Source: Nitratireductor sp. (GTDB lineage: Bacteria; Pseudomonadota; Alphaproteobacteria; Rhizobiales; Rhizobiaceae). From it: a stretch of DNA of 64,000 nucleotides. The stretch spans positions 51,588 through 115,587 of the forward strand of contig JAFMHL010000002.1 of NCBI GenBank assembly GCA_017854535.1, read 5' to 3'. The position numbers and the translations under genes are program-made. This document shows positions 9,087 through 18,329 of this stretch, piece after piece (position 1 is the first letter of the stretch; the number at the start of each line of letters is the position of its first letter). A model generated the notes under the pieces. It worked only from the letters and a program-made list of their open reading frames with translations. It did not search any database and was not told where the DNA came from.

Positions 9087-10907
9087 ATGACCCTCCGCAA
9101 TATTGCGATTATTGCCCATGTTGACCATGGCAAAACTACCCTTGTTGACGAACTACTGAAACAGTCTTCGACTTTCGAAAGTCACCAGAAGACCGAAGAG
9201 CGGATGATGGATTCCAACGATCTCGAAAAAGAGCGTGGGATCACCATTCTGGCTAAGGCCACATCAGTTGAATGGAAGGGCGTTCGCATCAACATCGTTG
9301 ATACGCCAGGCCACGCGGATTTTGGTGGTGAAGTAGAACGTATCCTTTCTATGGTGGATGGCGCAGTTCTGTTGGTTGATGCTGCTGAAGGCCCAATGCC
9401 CCAAACCAAATTTGTGGTGGGTAAGGCTTTGAAAGTTGGTCTTCGTCCAATCGTTGCGATCAACAAGGTTGACCGTCACGATGCCCGTGCTGATGAAGTC
9501 ATCAACGAAGTGTTCGACCTGTTTGCCAATATGGATGCAACAGATGAGCAGCTAGATTTCCCTATTCTTTATGGTTCAGGCCGTGATGGATGGATGAACC
9601 ATGCTCCCGAAGGTCCAAAAGACACAAGACTTGCTCCGTTGTTCGACATGATCCTTGAGCATGTACCCGAGCCAACGGTCCATCCTGGCCCGTTCACCAT
9701 GATCGGTACGATTTTGGAAGCAAATCCGTTTCTTGGCCGTATTATTACTGGCCGTATCAATTCAGGCTCGATCAAACCAAACCAAGCCGTGAAAGTGCTT
9801 CATGGCGGCGATGGAAAATTGATTGAGACCGGCCGCATTTCTAAAATTCTTGCCTTTAGAGGCATTGAGCGGGTCACGCTTGATGAAGCACATGCTGGAG
9901 ATATCGTCGCGATTGCTGGCCTGTCCAAAGGCACTGTGGCCGACACGTTTTGCGACCCTGCTGTTAATACGCCTCTTATTGCCCAACCAATTGATCCGCC
10001 TACCGTTACAATGTCTTTCATTGTGAACGATTCGCCGCTTGCCGGCACAGAAGGCGACAAGGTTACCAGCCGTGTAATCCGCGATCGTCTTTACAAAGAA
10101 GCGGAAGGCAATGTTGCCCTCAAAATCGAAGAAGCCGAAGACAAGGATTCGTTTTACGTATCCGGTCGCGGCGAATTGCAGTTAGCTGTTCTTATCGAGA
10201 CCATGCGCCGCGAGGGCTTTGAACTAGCCGTATCTCGCCCCCGTGTTGTGATGCAAACTGGCGAAAATGGTGAAAAGCTTGAGCCAGTGGAAGAAGTCGT
10301 CATCGATGTTGATGAAGAATATTCAGGCACAGTTGTTCAGAAAATGTCAGAGCGCAAAGGTGAAATGATCGAATTGCGCCCATCTGGAGCTAACCGTGTC
10401 CGCCTGATGTTTCATGCTCCAACCCGTGGTCTTATTGGATACCAGTCTGAATTGATGACCGATACACGCGGAACAGCGATCATGAACCGCCTGTTCCATG
10501 ACTATCAACCATTTAAAGGCGCAATCGCTGGACGCGTTCAGGGAGTTCTAATTTCCCATGATCAGGGCGAATCTGTCGCCTACGCCATGTTCAACCTTGA
10601 AGACCGTGGTCCATTTATTATCGACAACGGCGAAAAAGTTTATCAGGGCATGATCATCGGCATTCATAACCGTGACAACGATCTGGAAGTAAACGTATTG
10701 AAAGGCAAAAAGCTAACCAATATGCGCGCATCTGGCAAAGATGACGCGGTCAAGCTGACACCACCAATTCGCATGACTCTGGAACGGGCATTGTCATGGA
10801 TCCAGGATGATGAATTAATGGAAGTTACGCCGAAAAACATCCGTTTGCGCAAATTGTATCTTGATCCAATCGATCGTAAACGATTCGCAAAAACTAAGGC
10901 TTCTTAA
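9087..10907 (+). CDS. typA: Ribosome-associated GTPase TypA/BipA
   Basis: Translational GTPase related to EF-G, implicated in ribosome assembly and stress or low-temperature growth. It has 606 residues, the usual length. The G1 motif AHVDHGKT is at residues 10-17, followed by the RGITILAK switch region, DTPGHADF (G3) and NKVDR (G4). Domain II and EF-G-like domains III and V follow, and the C-terminal TypA-specific region ends with [12 protein letters not shown] start at the ATG at 9087 (MTLRNIAI); an in-frame ATG eleven codons upstream is possible but not family-like. A strong terminator follows downstream. Confidence 0.98.
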   Translation: MTLRNIAIIAHVDHGKTTLVDELLKQSSTFESHQKTEERMMDSNDLEKERGITILAKATSVEWKGVRINIVDTPGHADFGGEVERILSMVDGAVLLVDAAEGPMPQTKFVVGKALKVGLRPIVAINKVDRHDARADEVINEVFDLFANMDATDEQLDFPILYGSGRDGWMNHAPEGPKDTRLAPLFDMILEHVPEPTVHPGPFTMIGTILEANPFLGRIITGRINSGSIKPNQAVKVLHGGDGKLIETGRISKILAFRGIERVTLDEAHAGDIVAIAGLSKGTVADTFCDPAVNTPLIAQPIDPPTVTMSFIVNDSPLAGTEGDKVTSRVIRDRLYKEAEGNVALKIEEAEDKDSFYVSGRGELQLAVLIETMRREGFELAVSRPRVVMQTGENGEKLEPVEEVVIDVDEEYSGTVVQKMSERKGEMIELRPSGANRVRLMFHAPTRGLIGYQSELMTDTRGTAIMNRLFHDYQPFKGAIAGRVQGVLISHDQGESVAYAMFNLEDRGPFIIDNGEKVYQGMIIGIHNRDNDLEVNVLKGKKLTNMRASGKDDAVKLTPPIRMTLERALSWIQDDELMEVTPKNIRLRKLYLDPIDRKRFAKTKAS

Positions 10908-11003
10908 GCTTCAGCAAGCTGTCAGACCAATATGGGTATGACGGTATAAATGACGCTTTGAAGGGTTTCAGTGAAAACTGTGCCAAACTGAATCACAATA
11001 AAT

Positions 11004-11040
11004 CAGGCTGTAGGATGAAATTTCCTCAGCCTGTTGTTTT
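11004..11040 (+). terminator. Intrinsic terminator after typA
   Basis: A 7-bp arm CAGGCTG (11004-11010) pairs with CAGCCTG (11027-11033). The stem extends inward with AGGA/TCCT around a bulged T, and the hairpin is followed by TTGTTTTTTG. It lies about 95 bases after the typA stop and before the GNAT gene, separating the two transcripts. Confidence 0.85.
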
Positions 11041-11080
11041 TTGTTCAATTTTTAGTTTTTTTCAGAGTCCCCCTTGTGGG

Positions 11081-11096
11081 TTAACACTTTATTAAC
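11081..11096. promoter_or_regulatory. CtrA-type box upstream of GNAT gene
   Basis: TTAACACTTTATTAAC matches the TTAA-N7-TTAA(C) consensus of the alphaproteobacterial cell-cycle regulator CtrA. It ends only 14 bases before the GNAT ATG at 11110. If CtrA bound a -35-like position, transcription would begin within the gene, so this site would more readily act as a repressor site, or the promoter is arranged differently. Identification is by consensus match only. Confidence 0.5.
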
Positions 11097-11109
11097 CTAT
11101 GATTCAGTC

Positions 11110-11616
11110 ATGAGCACACTTACGGTCAACACAAGACGGGCAAAACGCGAAGATTCAGAGGCAATTGCCGCTGTTCACGACCAGTCTTGGCAAAATGCCT
11201 ATTCCGGCATGGTGCCTCACACAGCTTTGAACCGCATGGTTCAGCGCCGTGGAGCGGCATGGTGGGCAACGGCGATAGATCGCCATACAGTTATTCTAGT
11301 GCTGGAAATCAAAGGTAAATTGGTAGGTTACGCGACTATCGGCCGAAACCGCGTGAAGACCCTTCCTTTTGACGGCGAGGTCTATGAGCTTTACCTGTTG
11401 CCTGAATATCAAGGCGTAGGCTTGGGCGCCCATCTGTTCCTGTCTGCCATGAGCGAGTTGAAACGTAGAAGCCTTAAAGGCACCGTTGTCTGGGTATTGG
11501 CGGAAAACCTGCCAGCCATCAAATTCTATCAAAACGCGGGCGGCCGCCAGATAGCCCAGGGCAAAGAAACCTTCGATGGCAAAGATTTGAAAAAACTAGC
11601 TTTTGCTTGGGATTGA
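11110..11616 (+). CDS. GNAT-family N-acetyltransferase
   Basis: A 168-residue acetyl-CoA-dependent acyltransferase. Visible GNAT features are the N-terminal strand and helix (VNTRRAKREDSEAIAAVH), a central ELYLLPEYQGVGLGAHLF segment with the QGxGLG pyrophosphate-binding loop (motif A), and a C-terminal WVLAENLPAIKFYQNAGG (motif B). The start at 11110 (MSTLTV) places the first beta strand correctly; a longer frame from 11074 would run through the CtrA-type box. The substrate is unknown; amines, ribosomal proteins or antibiotics are all possible for this family. Confidence 0.9.
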   Translation: MSTLTVNTRRAKREDSEAIAAVHDQSWQNAYSGMVPHTALNRMVQRRGAAWWATAIDRHTVILVLEIKGKLVGYATIGRNRVKTLPFDGEVYELYLLPEYQGVGLGAHLFLSAMSELKRRSLKGTVVWVLAENLPAIKFYQNAGGRQIAQGKETFDGKDLKKLAFAWD

Positions 11617-11729
11617 TCCGCTAAACTGCTGGGCCATTGGAAAACTCCCAGAGTTCAACCTTTCTTCAATTGAGCCCTATCATTCCCACCAAATCAGCCT
11701 ACAGGTGAACTCCTAACCGGAGAATCCAT

Positions 11730-11921
11730 ATGTCCATTTTTTGTGAATTTCAAAAGACCTCTTCCGACAGAAACATTTATATCAATGCAAGCCAGATCAT
11801 TTTGGTCAGCTATGGATCTTCCGCTGATACAACTACGATAGAACTGGCTGGCCAGCGGACTTTTGAAGTACGAGGAAGCGTGAGTGATAATATGACAAAA
11901 CTAAATGCCACTGGCTTGTAG
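11730..11921 (+). CDS. Small protein of unknown function (63 aa)
   Basis: A 63-residue frame beginning with ATG and preceded by a good ribosome site (GGAG, seven bases of spacing). The predicted protein is soluble and beta-rich (NIYINASQIILVSYG, TTIELAGQRTFEVRG), with one Cys near the N-terminus. I do not recognise a family. It lies alone between the GNAT gene and the convergent CoA-transferase operon. Coding status rests on the ribosome site and the orderly strand pattern, so it is plausible rather than certain. Confidence 0.5.
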   Translation: MSIFCEFQKTSSDRNIYINASQIILVSYGSSADTTTIELAGQRTFEVRGSVSDNMTKLNATGL

Positions 11922-11954
11922 AAAAATCAGGCCGGAGCAGTAAACACTGAAAGA

Positions 11955-12593
11955 CTAGACAATTGTCGCCTCAGTGGCTGCCCTTAGCTCTGTTTCGGTA
12001 ACGCCATCTGCCGTCTCAACAATTTTCAGGCCACCTTCGACTACATCAAGAACACCGAGATTGGTGATAATCCGGTGCACAACATTTTTGCCTGTCAATG
12101 GCAATGTGCATGCCTTTAGAACTTTGGATTCACCATGCTTGTTGGTGTGATCCATCACCACAACAACGCGGCCAACGCCAGCCACAAGATCCATAGCCCC
12201 GCCCATGCCTTTTACCAGCTTGCCCGGGATCATCCAATTCGCCAGATCACCATTTTCAGCAACTTCCATTGCGCCCAAAATCGCTGCTGCAATCTTGCCA
12301 CCTCGGATCATACCAAAGCTCATGGCGCTATCAAAATAGCTTGTGCGCGATAGTTCTGTGATCGTTTGCTTGCCAGCATTGATAAGGTCTGGATCTTCAT
12401 CTCCCTCAAAAGGAAATGGCCCCATACCCAGCATGCCGTTTTCTGATTGAAGCGTTATATCTTTGTCGCCCACATAATTGGCAACCAGCGTGGGAATACC
12501 AATGCCGAGATTAACATACATGCCATCTTCAAGCTCTTCAGCCGCTCTGGCGGCCATTTGGTTGCGATCCCAACCTTTGCTTTCATTCGTCAT
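11955..12593 (-). CDS. scoB: 3-oxoacid CoA-transferase, subunit B
   Basis: The beta subunit (212 residues) of a two-subunit family I CoA-transferase that moves CoA from succinyl-CoA to a 3-oxoacid such as acetoacetate. The catalytic glutamate is E51 in LQSENGMLGMG. The MNLGIGIPTL-like N-terminus and the C-terminal VVEGGLKIVETADGVTETEL are typical. Its ATG lies two bases after the subunit A stop, with a perfect AGGAGG ribosome site inside the end of subunit A. The exact acid (acetoacetate versus 3-oxoadipate) is not proven by sequence; no other beta-ketoadipate genes are nearby, favouring acetoacetate. Confidence 0.93.
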   Translation of the reverse strand: MTNESKGWDRNQMAARAAEELEDGMYVNLGIGIPTLVANYVGDKDITLQSENGMLGMGPFPFEGDEDPDLINAGKQTITELSRTSYFDSAMSFGMIRGGKIAAAILGAMEVAENGDLANWMIPGKLVKGMGGAMDLVAGVGRVVVVMDHTNKHGESKVLKACTLPLTGKNVVHRIITNLGVLDVVEGGLKIVETADGVTETELRAATEATIV

Positions 12594-12595
12594 GA

Positions 12596-13300
12596 TTATA
12601 CCTCCTCACGTTTGCGGGTAGTGCGGTGTTCAATTCGGTTCTCGTGTTTACCCTCTATGATGCGATGCACATAGATACCCGGTAGGTGAATACTATCGGG
12701 CTCAAGAGACCCGCGAGGAACAATTTCTTCCACTTCAACAACACATATTTTACCGCACATAGCGGCAGGAGGATTAAAATTGCGCGATGTTTTTCTGAAA
12801 ACAACATTACCCGTATCATCGGCTTTCCAGGCTTTGACAATTGCCAAATCGGCTACAAGTCCTCTTTCCAGTATATATGTCTGGCCATCAAAATCCTTGT
12901 GTTCCTTACCTTCGGCAATCAGCGTTCCAACGCCTGTCTTGGTATAAAATCCTGGAATCCCGCTGCCACCTGCGCGCATACGCTCGGCTAAAGTACCCTG
13001 CGGATTAAACTCCAACTCCAGTTCGCCTGAAAGATATTGGCGCATGAATTCAGCATTCTCACCAACGTAAGAAGAGATCATCTTCTTCACCTGTTTAGTC
13101 TGCAGCAAAATACCGATACCAAAATCGTCGATTCCTGCATTGTTTGAAGCAAAGGTCAGTTCTTTTGTGCCTGCCTCTTTGATGGCCTGCAAAAGCAATT
13201 CTGGGATGCCGCAAAGACCGAAGCCACCTGAGGCTATAAACATGCCATCGAACAATACGCCGTCCAATGCAGCTTTGGCGTTTGGATAAATCTTATTCAT
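12596..13300 (-). CDS. scoA: 3-oxoacid CoA-transferase, subunit A
   Basis: The alpha subunit (234 residues) of the same CoA-transferase. The CoA-binding segment [20 protein letters not shown] is at about residues 18-37. [19 protein letters not shown] and [16 protein letters not shown] follow in the expected order. It is the first gene of the scoA-scoB pair, transcribed leftward. The 163 bases upstream separate it from the secreted protein gene on the same strand and must hold the promoter; no recognisable operator was seen there. The pair would feed ketone-body or polyhydroxybutyrate-derived acetoacetate into acetyl-CoA. Confidence 0.93.
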   Translation of the reverse strand: MNKIYPNAKAALDGVLFDGMFIASGGFGLCGIPELLLQAIKEAGTKELTFASNNAGIDDFGIGILLQTKQVKKMISSYVGENAEFMRQYLSGELELEFNPQGTLAERMRAGGSGIPGFYTKTGVGTLIAEGKEHKDFDGQTYILERGLVADLAIVKAWKADDTGNVVFRKTSRNFNPPAAMCGKICVVEVEEIVPRGSLEPDSIHLPGIYVHRIIEGKHENRIEHRTTRKREEV

Positions 13301-13463
13301 GGATGCCTCTCAATCAAATTCTCAGCAAAACGAACTTTTCAAATGACCCAGCAGAGCCAGTTGCTTGCTCGTCCTTTATCACTTGCGCGGATATAGGCGC
13401 AACATACAATCGGCAAAAGTCCTTTGTATTTGCGTTTAGGATACTAAAGCTCTCTTTTCGAAT

Positions 13464-14108
13464 TTATTCCAGGTCATTCGGAGTGCCAGAACGGTTCCCT
13501 CGATTCCCATGAAAACGCGGCCTATCTTTACCGCATAAAAAATACCGCCCTACTGTATCTGCAACTTCACGAGCTAATAGATTAGCGTCTTTATTGGCCA
13601 AGGCATCAACATATCCTGCAGCACAAGAGACTTGTTTTCCTGCAGGCGCTTCGCGCTCACCTACGGTTGATATAGCCAAAACTTGCCCACGCAAGGCAGG
13701 TTCAGCCGACCCCGTTTGTGGATCAATATTGTCTAGGAACCATCGATGTATGGTTGCAAAGGGCTTGCCATTAGCCAAGCGCCATTCGATCGTATTATGA
13801 ACTGAGTTCCACTCACTAAAGCCATTGGGAAACATCATCGGATCTTCAACGGAACCATAAGCGGTGAACTGACGTAAATCACCTTCTGCGAAATAGACCG
13901 GATTTCCATCAATGCCCTCACAAACTGCGCTCCCGCCCATTTGAGCTTCTTCTTCAGATTCGGCAGCATCCCAAACACAACCATTTTCATAATCAAGTTT
14001 ACTGTAAATGCTGCTAATAGTTTCAGCCTGAACACTTTTAACCAACACCATGCTCAAGCTCACTGACAGGCAAAACAAAGCACTCAAAATCAAAAGTCTT
14101 TTCAACAT
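13464..14108 (-). CDS. Secreted protein of unknown function
   Basis: A 214-residue protein with a clear signal peptide (MLKRLLILSALFCLSVSL..., cleavage likely after VQA near residue 28). The mature part has about five cysteines, among them one in ENGCVW, one in SAVCEG, one in VSCAAG and one in YFLCGK, suggesting disulfides in the periplasm. A central WNSVHNTIEWRLANGKPFATI segment resembles no family I can name. The C-terminus is basic and Gly/Asn-rich. It is flanked by scoA (same strand) and ppa (divergent), with no functional clue from context. Confidence 0.8.
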   Translation of the reverse strand: MLKRLLILSALFCLSVSLSMVLVKSVQAETISSIYSKLDYENGCVWDAAESEEEAQMGGSAVCEGIDGNPVYFAEGDLRQFTAYGSVEDPMMFPNGFSEWNSVHNTIEWRLANGKPFATIHRWFLDNIDPQTGSAEPALRGQVLAISTVGEREAPAGKQVSCAAGYVDALANKDANLLAREVADTVGRYFLCGKDRPRFHGNRGNRSGTPNDLE

Positions 14109-14224
14109 GATTTATCCTCTCAATTTATAGTGCCCGCGATCAATTTGGCACCATAGCGACCAATTGCCAATTGCATGAGGCCAATTAACTGGTATGCAAC
14201 ACCAAAAATAATTGAGGAACAATC

Positions 14225-14752
14225 ATGCGTATAGATGCAATCACAATCGGTAATAATCCTCCAGAAGATATCAATGTCATTGTGGAAGTTCCTGTCGGGG
14301 GCCATCCGATTAAGTATGAGCTGGACAAGGACGCAGGAACACTGGTTGTGGATCGCTTCTTATATACGCCCATGACATATCCCGGCAATTACGGCTTTGT
14401 GCCCCACACCCTTTCCCTCGATGGAGACCCAATCGATGTTCTTATTTGTAACACCAGACCTTTGGTACCTGGTTGTGTTATCAATGTACGCCCAATTGGC
14501 GTTTTGGTGATGGAAGATGATGGTGGCCAAGACGAAAAAGTGATCGCTGTTCCCTCACATAAAGTATCTGCCCGATTTGATAGCGTAAATGAATATTCAG
14601 ATCTGCCGCAAATTACACTGCAGCAGATTGAGCATTTCTTTGAGCATTACAAAGATCTTGAGCCAGGAAAATGGGTCAAGATTGGTGGTTGGCGCGACAA
14701 GGCCGAAGCCCAAAAAATGATTATGGACGCCATTGCCAGAGTAAAAAAGTAA
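14225..14752 (+). CDS. ppa: Inorganic pyrophosphatase
   Basis: Family I soluble inorganic diphosphatase (175 residues) that hydrolyses pyrophosphate to phosphate and so drives biosynthetic reactions. The signature DGDPIDVLI places metal ligands D66 and D71. The active-site KYELDKD (about 30-36) and YPGNYGFVP (about 52-60) are present, as is [13 protein letters not shown] near the C-terminus. It is convergent with the YggT gene, with only eight bases between stops. Confidence 0.98.
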   Translation: MRIDAITIGNNPPEDINVIVEVPVGGHPIKYELDKDAGTLVVDRFLYTPMTYPGNYGFVPHTLSLDGDPIDVLICNTRPLVPGCVINVRPIGVLVMEDDGGQDEKVIAVPSHKVSARFDSVNEYSDLPQITLQQIEHFFEHYKDLEPGKWVKIGGWRDKAEAQKMIMDAIARVKK

Positions 14753-14760
14753 GTTGGGCC

Positions 14761-15066
14761 TTAATAGGCCATCACACCAAAAGCTGGCGCAACGCTTGTT
14801 CTAATGAAAATCTGTAAAAAGGTAATCCCTAGCAAGACGATAATTGGCGACAAGTCCAGTGTTCCTAAATTAGGCAAAATCCTGCGTATTGGGCGGTACA
14901 TGGGCTCGGTTACTTGATACAAAAAGCTGCCAACCTGCGAGATAAACTGATTGGAAGAGTTGACGACATTAAACGCATAGAGCCAGGAAAACACCACGCT
15001 GAGGATGATCAACCACCAAGCCATGTCCAAAATCGTGTTAATCAGCCAAAAAAGTGCAACCATCAA
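14761..15066 (-). CDS. YggT-family membrane protein
   Basis: A 101-residue inner-membrane protein with two long hydrophobic regions (about residues 1-30 and 68-98). They flank the family's conserved segment VTEPMYRPIRRILPNLGTLDLSPI. YggT proteins are linked to osmotic or potassium stress and cell-shape maintenance in several bacteria, but their biochemical role is not established. It is the last gene of a leftward run beginning at hemC. Confidence 0.92.
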   Translation of the reverse strand: MMVALFWLINTILDMAWWLIILSVVFSWLYAFNVVNSSNQFISQVGSFLYQVTEPMYRPIRRILPNLGTLDLSPIIVLLGITFLQIFIRTSVAPAFGVMAY

Positions 15067-15149
15067 AAATTCCTAACATAACGCCGATCTGGTTCCGGCT
15101 TTCCATTGATTTAATCTGCCATAGCCGCGACTTGAAGCCCCGAACTATT

Positions 15150-15869
15150 CTATTCGGTTATCTGTTTGGCCGGCCCAACCCATTGGTTCAGAAAATTATC
15201 AAGCCAAAGCTTAGTCTGTTGATCATGCTGTAAACGCCCGGCAATGTGTTCGCGTCTTGTTTGTGCGCCATTCAGCTCAAAACGATGCGCCCCTTTGACC
15301 GTCCAGCGATACACCATTGCGAAGGTCAGTTCTGCATGGAATTGCACACCATAAGCGTTCTCACCAACCCGCATGGCCTGATTTTCATATTCGTGCCCAG
15401 TTGCAAGAAGTTCAGCACCACTTGGCAAGGTAAAGCCTTCCCTATGCCATTGGTACACCATTGACGGCCAATCCATCAAATCCTTGCCAGATTCAGTTGG
15501 CAATAACGGATAATAGCCAATTTCAGCAAATTCATCCTTGTTGCTTTGAACCGAGCCACCTAACTGCTTCGAAAGCATTTGGGCACCAAGACAAATTCCT
15601 AAAAAGGGCTTATCCTCCTTCAATGGCGTGGCTATCCAGTCAATCTCGCGTTTGACATATTCTTCATTGTCATTGGCGCTCATAGGTCCACCAAACATCA
15701 CCACACCCGCATGGTTTTCCAACGTTTCGGGAAGTTCTTCTCCCAAAGGAGGTCGGCAAGGATCAATCTCATATCCCATCGCTTGCAACATCATGCCAAG
15801 ACGACCGCAAGATGATGTCTCTTGATGAAGCACGGCTAGAATCTTTGGCTTTGCAGAATTGGACTTCAA
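15150..15869 (-). CDS. Class I glutamine amidotransferase-like protein
   Basis: A 239-residue stand-alone GATase1 domain. The nucleophile is C93 in LGICLGAQML, and the His-Glu pair is H178/E180 in VQFHAEL, so the catalytic triad is complete. The oxyanion-loop region MFGGPMSANDNEE is also present. Stand-alone members act on gamma-glutamyl compounds or supply ammonia to an unknown partner, and are often loosely annotated as GMP synthase-like. No synthase partner is adjacent. It lies 34 bases downstream of the TerB gene on the same strand and is probably cotranscribed with it. Confidence 0.9.
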   Translation of the reverse strand: MKSNSAKPKILAVLHQETSSCGRLGMMLQAMGYEIDPCRPPLGEELPETLENHAGVVMFGGPMSANDNEEYVKREIDWIATPLKEDKPFLGICLGAQMLSKQLGGSVQSNKDEFAEIGYYPLLPTESGKDLMDWPSMVYQWHREGFTLPSGAELLATGHEYENQAMRVGENAYGVQFHAELTFAMVYRWTVKGAHRFELNGAQTRREHIAGRLQHDQQTKLWLDNFLNQWVGPAKQITE

Positions 15870-15903
15870 AACTTCCCCATTAAATTGATAGCTTCAATTT
15901 TCC

Positions 15904-16377
15904 TCAAGAGCTTTCTTGTAGTCTCAAACCCGCACGAACCCGTTGTTTCATGGCAACCCGATCAACGGTTTCAACTTCCATCAATTGGGCAATTCGCCAT
16001 ACAACATTGTCTTCAAACTCATGCATTTTACCGTCGGCAAAAACCACTTCCCAAAGACGCTCAATAATTGCGATGCGTTGATCACGATCCAACGCCTTCT
16101 TTAGCACAGAAGTGAAGCGATAAAGATCAACCGATTCGCTGTCAGCTTCAGCAGCAGCATCAAATATTTCGGTCATTTCTTCGCTAGAGAATTCATATTG
16201 CCGAGACAAAATCTCCAGCATTTTATCACGCTCTTCCGGCCGAATTTCGCCATCTGCTGCAATCACATGGAACATGAGAGCAGCTTCAGCCAACCGCCTA
16301 TCTTCAGGCCCAAAAGATGCGTCTTTCAGCACTGCATCAGGAGAATCAGAAAAAATGGATTTCAAAACATCAAGCAT
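15904..16377 (-). CDS. TerB-like protein
   Basis: A 157-residue all-helical protein of the TerB/DjlA-N type. Two acidic metal-binding loops are visible, AADGEIRPEE and FADGKMHEFED, each in the D-G-x-h-x-x-x-E pattern of TerB repeats. The family was named for tellurite resistance, but most members are general calcium- or metal-binding stress proteins of unclear function. I use the ATG at 16377 (MLDVLKSIF); a longer frame to 16446 has a non-family leader. It lies downstream of hemY on the same strand. Confidence 0.85.
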   Translation of the reverse strand: MLDVLKSIFSDSPDAVLKDASFGPEDRRLAEAALMFHVIAADGEIRPEERDKMLEILSRQYEFSSEEMTEIFDAAAEADSESVDLYRFTSVLKKALDRDQRIAIIERLWEVVFADGKMHEFEDNVVWRIAQLMEVETVDRVAMKQRVRAGLRLQESS

Positions 16378-16505
16378 GGAAAAGATGTAACGTGGTGTTT
16401 GGAATAGGTAAAGCCTATGTGAGTGAATAAGAATGTGAAAAAACATTCTTGTGAAAAGACCTCGGGAATCGACATTTCAATGCCCGAAGCCATTTTAAAT
16501 ACCCC

Positions 16506-18323
16506 TTAGAAAAGACCAAACCGTTTCGGCTTTTTCGGGCCGTCCCCATCACGAACGCCGGGGTCATCCGGCCTGCGGTCAAGCGGAAATAGGTCTTCCT
16601 TTTTTTGATGACCTTTCTCTGTGACATTGCTGCTTGATTGTTTTGCCTTAGGCTTTTCAGCAACACTTGGTTCGGGCTTTTCTTCTGAAGCAACCTCTTC
16701 CGTTACCGTCTTGTCTTCAGTAGCCGGCTTATCACCGACAACAACATTCTCAGCCTCAATCACCGCAGCTTCAGCAATCTTCTCATCAATCTCTTCTACG
16801 TCTTCATTCTCGTCAACAGGTGCCGACTTCTCTGGAGTTTCAACAGTCTCAATTTGCGGCGCCTTATCCGAAGTATTCGGCGCAGAGGCTGCAAATCCTT
16901 TGGCACCAGCACCAACTGGTTTAGCATCTGGTTCTCTCTCGATAGACTTTGGAGCTTTAGCTTTAACAGGTGCCTTTTTCGGTTCACTAATAAGGTCGTC
17001 CAACCCATCGCTATCAAGAACAGCAACTTGTGGCCCGCCTAGTTGTTCAACTGGTCGCTTCCATTCGAAAGCATCCAGTTTTCCGCTAATAGGTGAAATC
17101 GGCAACCAGTTTTCTGATACATGACCATCGGCAGTCCATGCTGCATCTTTAGGCGCTCTAACTGCACGGGAAAGCCAATCGCGCATTCTACCTTGATCAC
17201 CCGATTGCCCCTCTTCAATGTCGGCCATGATTAAACAGGCTCTTTCAGTCGGCGCAGTATTTAGCACTGGCACCATTGTTTCACGGGCGAGCTTCCAATC
17301 CTGCACATCAATAGCTGCCTCAGCGATGATGAAATTGCCCTCAGGATGATTAGCCTTCATGGCAGCAAGTTTCTTCGCCCGCTTCAACCTATCCGCTGCA
17401 GAATCGCCCATTCTGATATGGATATATGCCTGAGCCAATTCTGGATGTGGCTCTTTCTTCCACACTGCCTCAAGCATTCCCGACGCACGACCAATATCGC
17501 TATTCCTCGCCAGAGCCTTCGCACCAATGATTGCAGCTGGAACCAGATCAGGCGCAAGTTTATGAGCCTCCTTAGCCAGTTTTGCCGCTTTAACCGGATC
17601 AGCAGGCTCTTCTGACATTGCCTGCGCTGTTAACAACACCGCCCGCTGTCTTTTGGCAGCATCTTTATCGATCAAGCCCGCTGATTTATTGGCCTCAAGG
17701 GTTGCCAATGCAGCCTCCCAATCACCGTCCATTGAGGCAAACCGCAGCTTTGCATTTCCAGCCCATGCAAGTGAAGGTGCTTCTTTGTTAGCCTCTTGAG
17801 CGTAATGGCGCGCAGCTTCGCCGGCTCCCTGACGTTCCGCCTCTACATAAAGACCACGCAACGCAACAAGCCGTGTTTCATCATCTTCCAGCATGGTTTC
17901 GAAACGTTTACGAGCTTCATCACGATTGCCTTCCAAAAGACAAGACTGGGCATCCAGTAAATCTACAAGCGGCTCATGACCAAGAAGCTTCACGCTTTCT
18001 TTAGTAAATTTTCTGGCTCCAACTGCATCGCCAGAATTGGCAGCAATCAAACCCCGCGAAAGTGCTTTATACCCACGATCTTGTTTTCTTGCCTTGAAGA
18101 ACCGTTGCATAATACGGGGCGAATCCAGAATGGTATTCGCCAACCACCATAAAATCATGATGGCCGCCACCAAAGCAACTAGGGCCACAAGGACAACCAT
18201 CAAACTGGTTTCGTACTGGTTCCCTTGCCATTGTAAGGCGACATCACCTGGACGATCAGCAAACCATGAGAACCCAAAGCCGAGTAGTAAAACCAGCAAC
18301 AAAAAGAAAAAGATACGCAACAT
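16506..18323 (-). CDS. hemY: HemY-like TPR membrane protein
   Basis: A 605-residue inner-membrane protein with a HemY N-terminal domain: two membrane segments in the first 65 residues, then TPR-like helical repeats from about 85 to 390. The C-terminal 170 residues are low-complexity and rich in Glu, Ala, Pro and Lys, which is common in alphaproteobacterial members. This HemY is the tetrapyrrole-cluster scaffold protein of unknown exact role, not protoporphyrinogen oxidase. It follows the mitofilin-like gene by six bases in the hemC-hemD-mitofilin-hemY order conserved in rhizobia, implying cotranscription. Confidence 0.92.
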   Translation of the reverse strand: MLRIFFFLLLVLLLGFGFSWFADRPGDVALQWQGNQYETSLMVVLVALVALVAAIMILWWLANTILDSPRIMQRFFKARKQDRGYKALSRGLIAANSGDAVGARKFTKESVKLLGHEPLVDLLDAQSCLLEGNRDEARKRFETMLEDDETRLVALRGLYVEAERQGAGEAARHYAQEANKEAPSLAWAGNAKLRFASMDGDWEAALATLEANKSAGLIDKDAAKRQRAVLLTAQAMSEEPADPVKAAKLAKEAHKLAPDLVPAAIIGAKALARNSDIGRASGMLEAVWKKEPHPELAQAYIHIRMGDSAADRLKRAKKLAAMKANHPEGNFIIAEAAIDVQDWKLARETMVPVLNTAPTERACLIMADIEEGQSGDQGRMRDWLSRAVRAPKDAAWTADGHVSENWLPISPISGKLDAFEWKRPVEQLGGPQVAVLDSDGLDDLISEPKKAPVKAKAPKSIEREPDAKPVGAGAKGFAASAPNTSDKAPQIETVETPEKSAPVDENEDVEEIDEKIAEAAVIEAENVVVGDKPATEDKTVTEEVASEEKPEPSVAEKPKAKQSSSNVTEKGHQKKEDLFPLDRRPDDPGVRDGDGPKKPKRFGLF

Positions 18324-18329
18324 GCCCCG

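Noticed and set aside
14757..14770. Short hairpin GGCCTTAATAGGCC at the ppa/YggT junction, considered as a bidirectional terminator
   Set aside because: The stem is only five pairs and there is no T-run on either side.
16621..17124. 167-codon Ser/Thr/Ala-rich open frame on the plus strand
   Set aside because: It mirrors the Glu/Ala/Pro-rich C-terminal tail of HemY on the opposite strand. Its composition is that of a shadow frame.
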